From positions 1,240,001-1,304,000 of the forward strand of contig NZ_BNEB01000002.1 in the NCBI RefSeq assembly GCF_016860545.1: a stretch of DNA of 64,000 nucleotides, given 5' to 3'. Position 1 is the first letter of the stretch; each line of letters starts with the position of its first letter. Positions 33,824-40,611 of this stretch are shown piece after piece. A program made the position numbers and the translations under genes. The notes under the pieces were generated by a model. The model did no database searches. It was not told the DNA's origin and saw only the letters and a program-made list of their open reading frames with translations. Origin of the DNA: Streptomyces asoensis (GTDB lineage: Bacteria; Actinomycetota; Actinomycetes; Streptomycetales; Streptomycetaceae).

Positions 33824-35032
33824 TCAGTCGATGTCCACCGGGCCGTCGCCGGTCTTCTTGTCCTTGCCCGCCCGCAGCTGGAGCAGGCCGCCGGCCGTGG
33901 CGCCGTCGGCCGCGGAACCCTCGCCGGTGCCGCGGGCGCCGGAGGAGTCCTGGCCGTTGCCGAGGTTCTGCCGGACCGAGTCGAGGATCGTCAGGCCCTG
34001 GGACACCAGACCGGCGGCGATCTCACCGAGGCCGTCCGCGCCGTTCAGGACGTTGACATTGGCTCCGGCGAGGCCGCCCGCGGCCTCCTTCACGATCTGC
34101 GGCAGCTGGTCGATCAGCATCCGGTCCAGCGCGACCCGGTCGTAGGAGGCGGCGGCCTCCGCCTGGATCTTCATGCGCTGCGCCTCCGCGGCCGCCAGGA
34201 TCCTGACCCGCTCGGCCTCCGCCTCGGCCGGCTTCACGACCTCCGCCACCAGCTGCTGCTGGCGCAGCTTCGCCTGCCGCTGGGCCAGTTCCGTCTGGGC
34301 GGCGAGCACCTCCTGCTGGGCGTGGGCCTGCGCGAGCGGTCCGGCCTGCGAGGCGTGTGCCTCGGCACGGTTCACCTCGGCCGAGTACTCCGCCTTCACG
34401 ACGGCGGTCTGCCGGGCGTACTCCGCCTGCTTGCGGGCCGCCGCCTGCTCCGCCTCGGCCGCGGCCTGGGTGGCCTGTGCCTGGGCGATCTGGGCCTGCC
34501 GCTGGATGGCAGCCTTGTGCGGCGCGGACATCGCGTCGATGTAGCCGGTGTCGCCGTCGTCGATCGACTGGATCTGCAACGAGTCGACGATCAGGCCGAT
34601 CTTCGCCATCTCCGTCTTCGAGGTGTCCAGGACCTCCGCCGCGAGCTTCTGCCGCTCGGTGACGATCTCCTCGACCGTCATGGAGCCGATGATCGCCCGC
34701 AGGTGACCGGCGAAGATCCGGCCGGTCAGCACCGACATCTGGTCCTGGTCGGAGAGGAAGCGCTGGCCCGCGTTGATGATGCTCTCGTGGTCGTTGCCGA
34801 CCTTGAAGGCGATGACGGCGCGCACGTGCAGCGCGATGCCCTGCCGGGTCACACAGGTCTCGGTGACCTCGGACTCGCACATCGACAGGGTGAGGAAACG
34901 GGTCTTGCGGAACACCGGAAGCACGAACTTGCCGTGCCCCGTCACCACTCGGAACGGCGCGCCCCCCAGTCCCCGCCTGCCCCCCGAGATCAACATCGCC
35001 TCGTCGGGAGCGGGAACGCGATATCCGAACAT
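33824..35032 (-). CDS. Flotillin/SPFH-domain protein
   Basis: A 402-residue protein. The SPFH domain covers about residues 1-180: APDEAMLISGGRRG, RKTRFLTLSMCESEVTETCVTRQG, a FKVGNDHESIINAGQRFL segment and the flotillin-like EIVTERQKLAAEV. A long coiled coil follows (about 195-300) of Ala/Gln/Glu heptads (AQAQATQAAAEAEQAAARKQAEY, partly quoted), then a short C-terminal domain with Gly/Asn-rich tail. Flotillins scaffold membrane microdomains. This one has no N-terminal transmembrane helix or hydrophobic hairpin, so membrane contact must be peripheral or via the partner. It lies 13 bases downstream of the small NfeD-like gene. Confidence 0.9.
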   Translation of the reverse strand: MFGYRVPAPDEAMLISGGRRGLGGAPFRVVTGHGKFVLPVFRKTRFLTLSMCESEVTETCVTRQGIALHVRAVIAFKVGNDHESIINAGQRFLSDQDQMSVLTGRIFAGHLRAIIGSMTVEEIVTERQKLAAEVLDTSKTEMAKIGLIVDSLQIQSIDDGDTGYIDAMSAPHKAAIQRQAQIAQAQATQAAAEAEQAAARKQAEYARQTAVVKAEYSAEVNRAEAHASQAGPLAQAHAQQEVLAAQTELAQRQAKLRQQQLVAEVVKPAEAEAERVRILAAAEAQRMKIQAEAAASYDRVALDRMLIDQLPQIVKEAAGGLAGANVNVLNGADGLGEIAAGLVSQGLTILDSVRQNLGNGQDSSGARGTGEGSAADGATAGGLLQLRAGKDKKTGDGPVDID

Positions 35033-35045
35033 TTCTCTTCCACTC

Positions 35046-35294
35046 TCAGTCGGTCCCGGCGAGATCGCCGAGCGCGTCCAACGGATCCACCCACTCGACG
35101 ACGCCGACCTCGCGGCAACCGCGCGACTCGATCACGAGCACCGTCGCCCCCGTCGGCAGCGGATCCTCCGACCAGGCGAGAAAGGTCTCGGAGCCGCCTC
35201 TGACCCGCACGAGGATCTCCCCGGGGCCCGCGGACCCGCGGGTTCCGATGAGCACTCTCCCCGTACAGCCGATCACGGCCTCGTCCTGCGGCAT
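35046..35294 (-). CDS. Small NfeD/OB-fold-like protein upstream of flotillin
   Basis: With ATG 35294 the protein has 82 residues; GTG starts at 35297 and 35324 are alternatives, and GGAGGG lies upstream of the first two. The strand pattern is IGCTGRVLIG, GEILVRVRGGSETFLAWSEDPL, TGATVLVIESRGCREVGVVEW. The GxTGxVlxxxRxxGxGEIxVxVrG pattern resembles the soluble OB-fold of NfeD proteins, which are standard partners of SPFH proteins in one operon. No transmembrane segment is present, so only the OB part remains. The assignment rests on pattern and context. Confidence 0.65.
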   Translation of the reverse strand: MPQDEAVIGCTGRVLIGTRGSAGPGEILVRVRGGSETFLAWSEDPLPTGATVLVIESRGCREVGVVEWVDPLDALGDLAGTD

Positions 35295-35419
35295 CACCGG
35301 CCGCCCTCCATCGCTCTGGCCCACGGTTCAGACGATAGACCCACGCGGGACCGGGGCCAACGGCAAGGCCGGACTGCCGCGGCGGCACCGGCCGCGAGGG
35401 CCGCGCCGGGCCGCCGCCG

Positions 35420-36079
35420 TCAGCCGGCGGCGGGGGTGCGGATGGCGGCGATGTCGAACTGAAGGCGCACCTTCTCGCTCACCATGGCACCGCCCTCGGC
35501 GAGCCGCGCGTCGTACGTCAGACCCCATCGCGAACGGTCGATCGTGGTCGTCCCGTCGAAACCGGCCCGCTCGTACCCGAAGGGGTCGACGACATGTCCT
35601 ATGTAGGTGAGTTCCAGGTCCACGGGGCGGGTGATGTCCTTGATGGTGAGGTCACCGGTCATGAGATAGACGTCGGGGGCCGCGAGCCGGACGGCGGTAC
35701 TGGTGAAACGCATCTGCGGATAGGCCGCGGCGTTCAGGAAGTCCCGTCCGACCAGATGCGCGTCGCGCTGTTCCACACCGGTGTCGACACTCGCCGTGGA
35801 CAGCAGGATCTCGGCCCGTGAGCGTGCCGGGTCGCGACCGTCGAAATGGAGCCGGCTGCGGTACTCGGTGAAAGCGCCGCGCACGGTGGTCACCAGGGCG
35901 TGCCGGACGGAGAAACCGATGCGGCTGTGCGCCGGGTCGATCATCCAGTCGCCGGTCAGAGCGGCCAGGGCGGGATCCGGGTGTCCGGCGGCCCGGGAGG
36001 CGGGGGAGCCGACGGAGGACTGCGCTGCTGTGTGGGGTGCCGAGCGCCGGGGGGATGCGCCACGGGTGAACAGGTTCAT
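35420..36079 (-). CDS. YceI-family polyisoprenoid-binding-like protein
   Basis: A 219-residue protein. After about 40 Ala/Ser/Pro-rich residues comes a complete YceI lipocalin-like barrel. It starts at TGDWMIDPAHSRIGFSVRHALVTTVRG and continues through FDGRDPARSRAEILLSTASVDTGVEQRDAHL, FTSTAVRL, LTIKDITRPVDLELTYIG and RSRWGLTYDARL; only short parts of each are cited as landmarks. YceI proteins bind long isoprenoid or amide lipids and are often stress-linked. No signal peptide is seen here, so it is probably cytoplasmic. Confidence 0.9.
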   Translation of the reverse strand: MNLFTRGASPRRSAPHTAAQSSVGSPASRAAGHPDPALAALTGDWMIDPAHSRIGFSVRHALVTTVRGAFTEYRSRLHFDGRDPARSRAEILLSTASVDTGVEQRDAHLVGRDFLNAAAYPQMRFTSTAVRLAAPDVYLMTGDLTIKDITRPVDLELTYIGHVVDPFGYERAGFDGTTTIDRSRWGLTYDARLAEGGAMVSEKVRLQFDIAAIRTPAAG

Positions 36080-36400
36080 GATTCACGTAGGTACTGCACC
36101 GCGGATATCGCCGCAAGCCTGCCTCGGGAGCGCCGACGGACCGAATGCGTACCGACGTGCCTATACACCGCCACGCAATGCCCGGCGGCTGCAATATCCA
36201 CACATCGTCGTCACTCCACGGTCAAAAGAATTCCGCCGCGCTCCTGACGTATTCCGATTCCGGGACAGCCTTCCGGACGGCTTGTCCCGAAGGGTGTCCC
36301 GGGGGTCGTCCCGGCTCGGCGGACGGGGCTTGTCGCTTCGTACGATTCGACTCCGAACAACATGACGACCCACGCAGCCCGTGGCCGCAGGAGTGTGCCG
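36080..36400. other. 321-base divergent spacer between YceI and a broken MarR gene
   Basis: No credible coding sequence. The notable content is three direct GTCCCG hexamers at exact 12-base intervals (36284, 36296, 36308), with an inverted CGGGAC at 36261-36266. The interval 36180-36260 is A/T-richer than the surroundings and probably holds the YceI promoter. Confidence 0.55.
36261..36313. promoter_or_regulatory. GTCCCG direct-repeat array with 12-base period
   Basis: GTCCCG occurs at 36284-36289, 36296-36301 and 36308-36313, giving an exact 12-base period, and its reverse complement occurs at 36261-36266. The upstream copy and the first direct copy can also form a bulged hairpin (36261-36270 with 36279-36289). 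It may be a cooperative binding array for the MarR-like protein once made by the next gene, or for another factor. Confidence 0.4.
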
Positions 36401-36973
36401 ATGCCCGGCCGGCGATCCATCGCCGAAGCGGAGAAGCTCGCCGAGACCAAGCTCGGCGGCATCCCCCTGCGGCGGGAACAGATGGCCGTCGTCGCCGACA
36501 TCTGCCGTGCCGCGTCGGCGGTACGGCAGCACCTGGAGAACTCGGTGCTGCGCGGCTCCGACCTGACGTGGACGGCGTTCGTCGTGCTCTGGGTGGTGTG
36601 GGTCCGGGGCGAGTCGGAGACCCGGCACGTCGCCGAGTAGGCCGGGATCTCCAAGGGCACGCTCACCGGGGTGGCCCGCACGCCGGAGGGGCGCGGGCTG
36701 CTGCGCCGGGCCGGGCACCCCGTCGACGGCAGGCTCGTCCTGCTCAGCCTCACCGACGAGGGGGAGACGCTGATGAAGCGCCTCTTCCCCGCGTTCGACG
36801 AGGAGGAGGCATTCGTGGCGAGCCGGCTCAGCGACGAGGAGTGCCGCAGCGTGGCCGACGGGCTGCGCCGCGTGGTCCGGCAGGTCGAGGAGAAGGGCGA
36901 GGAGCGCCGCACCGCCCTCCTCGACGGCGCCGAGCCGGCCCCCCGCCGCAGCGGCCGCCGCCCGAAGGCCTGA
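36401..36973 (+). pseudogene. MarR-family regulator interrupted by an in-frame amber stop
   Basis: The ATG at 36401 has GGAG seven bases upstream. The frame encodes a MarR-type regulator (EAEKLAETKLGGIPL, HLENSVLRGSDLTWTAFVVLWVVW) until a TAG at 36638-36640. The very same frame then continues with AGISKGTLTGVARTPEGRGLL, VDGRLVLLSLTDEGETLMKRLFPAF and a normal C-terminus to 36973. The stop falls just before the recognition helix, at a position where a Glu, Gln or Lys codon would be one base away. No indel is needed to read through. It is either a recent pseudogene, a sequencing error or, less likely, a suppressed stop. Confidence 0.85.
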
Positions 36974-36977
36974 GCCC

Positions 36978-37686
36978 TCAACGGTCGGTCGAGTGGGCTG
37001 ACGCCGGACGCCGGACGCCGGACGCCGGACGCCGGACGCCGGACGAGGGGCGGGGCACCTGGGCGCCGGACGCCCGACCCCCGCGGGGGAGCGGAGGTCG
37101 GTGGCCGGCGAGGGCCGCGGTCACCAGGGCGTCGAACAGGCCCTGTTGGGCCGGATCCTCGTGGGCGGTGTCCTCCGGGTGCCGCTGGACGGCCGTGAAC
37201 CAGCCCCGGGCGCCGGGAAGTTGGACCCCTTCCACTGTGCCGTCCGCCGCGCGCGGTGACCGTCAGCCCCGCGGCGAGGCCGCTCACCCGCTGATGGTGG
37301 TAGCAGGACGCCTCCACCTTCTGCGCGTGACGTCGCGCTCGGCGGCACCCTCGAACAGGACATGGGCGGTCCCGGCCGCGAACACCGGCACGTGGTGCAC
37401 CCGGTGGAGACAGCGCGCGGTTCCCTGCTCGAACGGGCCACGCTGCCAGGGTGTCGGCGGCGCCGTGGCGGTGCGGGGCGAGGCCGCCCCCGCCGGGCAG
37501 CAGCACGCCGTCGAAACGGGCGAGCCCGCGTGGCTACGTCGCCGTCCGCCGGATGGATGCCCACCGGTTCACCGCCCGCGCGTCAGACGGCCTCGACCAG
37601 CGTGCGGGTGCTGACCTCGGCCGCTACCGGAGCGCCGAGGCGGTGGCGGAGAAACGGGCGGGGATCGCGATGAGCGGCCGGACGGG
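36978..37686 (-). pseudogene. Decayed gamma-glutamyl-gamma-aminobutyrate hydrolase (peptidase C26, PuuD-like)
   Basis: Read on the minus strand from 37686, consecutive family motifs appear in changing frames. They are RPLIAIPARFSATASALR, then a stop, then AEVSTRTLVEAV with a TGA where Trp is usual, then RAGGEPVGIHPADGD, LLPGGGGLAPHRHG, KVEASCYHHQRVSGLAAGLTVTAR and finally VEGVQLPGARGWFTAVQRHPED...GLFDALVTAA. The usual VQWHPED histidine motif has Arg for Trp, and the catalytic-Cys segment is scrambled. At least two stops and three frameshifts are needed, so the gene is dead. The family hydrolyses gamma-glutamyl-GABA in polyamine breakdown. Its tail runs into a 7-base tandem repeat. Confidence 0.8.
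37001..37042. repeat. Six perfect tandem copies of ACGCCGG
   Basis: ACGCCGG is repeated head-to-tail six times without a mismatch, followed by a broken seventh copy. It sits at the 3' end of the decayed peptidase C26 gene, just after the MarR pseudogene. A 7-base unit shifts the frame every copy, as expected for a slippage product in non-coding DNA. Confidence 0.9.
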
Positions 37687-37786
37687 GGATATGTGGCCGT
37701 GCCTCGGTCCGTAAGGCTCCGAGGCTTGCGCGCATCCCGTGGGAGCCTGCGCCAGGTCTTGACGTGTACTTGACGTAGTGGCTTCA

Positions 37787-37800
37787 TGGGAGCGCTCCCA
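37787..37800. promoter_or_regulatory. CebR-box operator upstream of the mannanase gene
   Basis: TGGGAGCGCTCCCA is a perfect 14-base palindrome identical to the operator known for CebR, the LacI-family cello-oligosaccharide-responsive repressor of Streptomyces. It lies 88 bases before the chosen start of the secreted mannanase. A TTGACG hexamer at 37758-37763 and a second at 37769-37774 are possible -35 elements just upstream, so the box would cover the promoter or transcription start. cebR itself is not in this window. Confidence 0.88.
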
Positions 37801-37888
37801 CATACGGTCCACGGTGAGCCACGTCCGACGTGTCACCCCCACACCCCTTCTGCCGCCTGAGTTTCCGGGCCTCACTCCTGGAGTCGCA

Positions 37889-39649
37889 GTGAGATCAGCA
37901 AGGAGCACCGAAGGAACCACCGGAAGCACCTCCCGGGCCCGTCCGCGAAGCGCTTTCCGGGTGCACCGGCACAGCACCTCGTGGGCCCGGCGCAGCGCCT
38001 ACCGGGCGCACCCGCTGGGCGGCCTGCTGGCCAGGCTCGCGGCCCTCGTCGGCCTGGTCCTGGTCGGAGCCCTCTGCCCGGCCGCCGCCCAGGCGCAGAC
38101 CCAGGCGCCGCGCGCTCTCGCCACCGGCCTGCACATCAGCGACGGCCGCCTGGTCGAGGGCAACGGCAACGACTTCGTCATGCGCGGCGTGAACCACGCC
38201 CACACCTGGTATCCGGGCAGGACGCAGCAGTCCCTCGCCGACATCAAGGCGATGGGCGCCAACGCGGTGCGTGTCGTCCTCGCCGACGGCCACCGCTGGA
38301 GCGCGAACAGCGCGGCCGACGTCACGGCCGTCGTCGCGCAGTGCAAGGCCAACCGGCTCATCTGCGTGCTGGAGGTGCACGACACCACCGGCTACGGCGA
38401 GGACACCGCGGCGGGAACGCTGGACCAGGCCGCCGACTACTGGATCGGTCTGAAGGACGTCCTGGCCGGCCAGGAGAGCTACATCATCATCAACATCGGC
38501 AACGAACCCTGGGGCAACACCGACCCGGCCGGCTGGACGGACCCGACCATCGCCGCGGTCAAGAAGCTCCGGGGCGCCGGCTTCGCGCACACGATCATGG
38601 TGGACGCGCCCAACTGGGGCCAGGACTGGCAGGGCGTCATGCGGGCCAACGCCCGCGCCGTCTACGCCGCCGACACCACCGGCAACCTCATCTTCTCGAT
38701 CCACATGTACAGCGTCTTTGACACCGCGGCGGAGATCACCGACTACCTCAACGCCTTCGTCGCGGCCAAACTGCCCCTTCTGATAGGTGAGTTCGGTGGC
38801 CCCGCGGACCAGTGGGGCGACCCCGACGAGGACACCATGATGGCCGCGGCCGAGCAGCTCGACCTCGGCTACCTGGCCTGGTCCTGGAGCGGCAACACCG
38901 ACCCGATCCTCGACCTCACGCTGAACTTCGATCCCGCCCAGCTGACTTCGTGGGGCAAGCGCATCTTCAACGGCGTGAACGGCATCGCGCAGACCGCCAG
39001 GGAAGCCACGGTGTTCGGGGGCGGCACCCCGGGCGACACCCAGGCCCCGACCGCTCCGGGAACCCCGGCCGCCTCCGGCGTGACGGCCACCTCCGCGACC
39101 CTCACCTGGACGGCGGCCACGGACAACGTCGGCGTCGCCGGCTACGACGTCGTCCGGATCAGCGGCACGACCGAGACCGCCGTCGCCGCTTCGACGACCA
39201 ACACCGCCACCGTGACCGGTCTGGCCGCGAACACCGCGTACAGCTTCGCCGTCTACGCCCGCGACGCCGCGGGGAACCGTTCCGCCCGCTCGGCCGCCGT
39301 CGCCGTCACCACCTCCGCGGCACCCGCCGTGTCCTGCTCGGTCGCCTACCGGGTGGTGGGGGAGTGGCCCGGCGGCTTCCAGGGGGACATCACCCTGCGC
39401 AACACCGGCACCTCGGCCATCAGCGGCTGGAAGCTCGCCTTCGCCTTCGCCGACGGCCAGACCGTCACCAACATGTGGGGCGGGACCGCCACCCAGAGCG
39501 GCGCCTCGGTGAGCGTCGCCCCCGCCTCGTACACCTCCACCGTTCCCGCCGGCGGCTCGGTCACGGTCGGGTTCATCGGAAGCAAGGGCGCGGCCAACAC
39601 CGCGCCGACCGCGTTCACCCTCAACGGCGGCGCCTGCGCCACCACCTGA
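37889..39649 (+). CDS. Secreted endo-1,4-beta-mannanase: GH5 (subfamily 8 type) + fibronectin III + CBM2
   Basis: The GTG at 37889 has GGAG five bases upstream, giving 586 residues; the frame is open to 37778 but that would put the CebR box inside the gene. A long Arg-rich N-region and hydrophobic core ending in AAAQAQT is the signal peptide. The GH5 domain covers about residues 70-370, with VMRGVNHAHTWYP, LEVHDTTGYGED, acid/base Glu in NIGNEPWGN and nucleophile Glu in LIGEFGG; its closest remembered match is Streptomyces ManA. A fibronectin III domain (about 385-475) and a C-terminal CBM2 (about 480-586, GEWPGGFQGDITLRN, ISGWKLAFAF) follow. It cleaves mannan chains outside the cell, anchored to cellulose-like fibres. 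Confidence 0.93.
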   Translation: MRSARSTEGTTGSTSRARPRSAFRVHRHSTSWARRSAYRAHPLGGLLARLAALVGLVLVGALCPAAAQAQTQAPRALATGLHISDGRLVEGNGNDFVMRGVNHAHTWYPGRTQQSLADIKAMGANAVRVVLADGHRWSANSAADVTAVVAQCKANRLICVLEVHDTTGYGEDTAAGTLDQAADYWIGLKDVLAGQESYIIINIGNEPWGNTDPAGWTDPTIAAVKKLRGAGFAHTIMVDAPNWGQDWQGVMRANARAVYAADTTGNLIFSIHMYSVFDTAAEITDYLNAFVAAKLPLLIGEFGGPADQWGDPDEDTMMAAAEQLDLGYLAWSWSGNTDPILDLTLNFDPAQLTSWGKRIFNGVNGIAQTAREATVFGGGTPGDTQAPTAPGTPAASGVTATSATLTWTAATDNVGVAGYDVVRISGTTETAVAASTTNTATVTGLAANTAYSFAVYARDAAGNRSARSAAVAVTTSAAPAVSCSVAYRVVGEWPGGFQGDITLRNTGTSAISGWKLAFAFADGQTVTNMWGGTATQSGASVSVAPASYTSTVPAGGSVTVGFIGSKGAANTAPTAFTLNGGACATT

Positions 39650-39654
39650 CACCC

Positions 39655-39704
39655 GGCGTCCCGGCCGGGCGGAGGGCGCACCCCCTCCGCCCGGCCGGGA
39701 CGCC
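39655..39704. terminator. Perfect 22-base-pair stem-loop after the mannanase gene
   Basis: Bases 39655-39676 pair with 39683-39704 without mismatch, with a six-base loop, starting six bases after the mannanase stop. A very strong intrinsic terminator or 3'-end stabiliser for a highly expressed secreted enzyme. Confidence 0.92.
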
Positions 39705-39841
39705 CCTACCGCCGCGAGCCCTTGACCGGTGCGAACGACCGGGGGCGCAGCTCTCGGGACCTCGCCGGTGCGAGCCCCGCTCGCGGTGTCACTCCGCTTC
39801 TGTCCGGGTGCCGTCCGGCAGGCCCCCCGTAGGCTGGACCC

Positions 39842-40348
39842 ATGTCCACGACGCCCCGCTGGCTCAACGCCGACGAACGACGCGCCTGGCTGGCCTACGT
39901 CGACTTCTCCACGCTGCTCGCCGACCACCTCAACCGGCAGCTGCGGCGTGACGCGGGTATGACACACGCCGACTACAGTCTGCTGGCCTACCTCTCGATG
40001 GCCCCCGAGGGCACCCTCGGGATGTCCGAGCTCGCCCAGCGTCTGAAGATCACGCGCAGCCGGCTCACCCACGCGGTGAACAGACTGCGCGAGGTAGGCC
40101 TGGTGGACCGCAGGGAGGACCCCGCCGACGGCCGGGGCCAGCTGGCCTTCCTCACCGACCGGGGCAGGTCCCTGCTGGAGGAGGTCGCCCCGGGGCACGT
40201 GGAGGCCGTCCGCCGAGCGGTGTTCGACGCCCTCACCCCGGAGCAGGTGCGGCAGTTCGCGGACATCGGCGAGGCCATCAGCGCGGCCCTGGTCCGCGCC
40301 GAGAGCACCGAGGCGGACCCCGCGGCACTGCCCTGGCGCCGCCGGTAG
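39842..40348 (+). CDS. MarR-family transcriptional regulator
   Basis: A 168-residue MarR protein: N-terminal dimerisation helix (LNADERRAWLAYVDFSTLL), core AGMTHADYSLLAYLSMAPEGTLGMSELAQRLKITRSRLTHAVNRL (landmarks THADYSLLAYL and KITRSRLTHAV), and a wing VDRREDPADGRGQLAFLT. MarR proteins answer to phenolic compounds or oxidants. Its target is not obvious, as the gene stands alone between the mannanase terminator and gnd. TAGGCT lies exactly six bases before the ATG, pointing to a leaderless transcript. Confidence 0.9.
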   Translation: MSTTPRWLNADERRAWLAYVDFSTLLADHLNRQLRRDAGMTHADYSLLAYLSMAPEGTLGMSELAQRLKITRSRLTHAVNRLREVGLVDRREDPADGRGQLAFLTDRGRSLLEEVAPGHVEAVRRAVFDALTPEQVRQFADIGEAISAALVRAESTEADPAALPWRRR

Positions 40349-40371
40349 CGACCCCGCGGCGGTACCGGACG

Positions 40372-40405
40372 GGTGGCGGTGCCGGACCGGTGGCGGTGCC
40401 GGACC
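40372..40405. repeat. Two perfect 17-base tandem repeats upstream of gnd
   Basis: GGTGGCGGTGCCGGACC occurs at 40372-40388 and again, head to tail, at 40389-40405, with the start of a third copy after it. It lies in the 263-base spacer between the MarR gene and gnd. Confidence 0.85.
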
Positions 40406-40476
40406 GGTGGGCGCAGCGCCGGGGAACGGCCGCGCGGCGGTCGCGCGCCGACGGCGGACCGGGGCGGATCGATGGC

Positions 40477-40539
40477 GGATCGAGCCGAACCGTCGGCGGA
40501 TCGAGGCGAATCGGCGGTGGATCGAGAAGAACCGGCCGA
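40477..40539. repeat. Three imperfect 21-base tandem repeats upstream of gnd
   Basis: Units at 40477-40497, 40498-40518 and 40519-40539 all begin GGATCGAG and share a CGAA/GAA core. A further truncated GGATCGATGGC lies just before them. They end 72 bases before the gnd start, so they are in its leader or promoter. Confidence 0.8.
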
Positions 40540-40611
40540 CGGTCCGTACCTGGGGGTACCGGGGGGCCGCCCGCCCCTCCGACCACGCCAACGATCCAAG
40601 GGACGTACCTC

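Noticed and set aside
37624..37977. A 117-codon minus-strand open frame upstream of the mannanase
   Set aside because: Only its last 20 residues resemble a protein family (peptidase C26 start), explained by the pseudogene; the rest covers the CebR promoter region.
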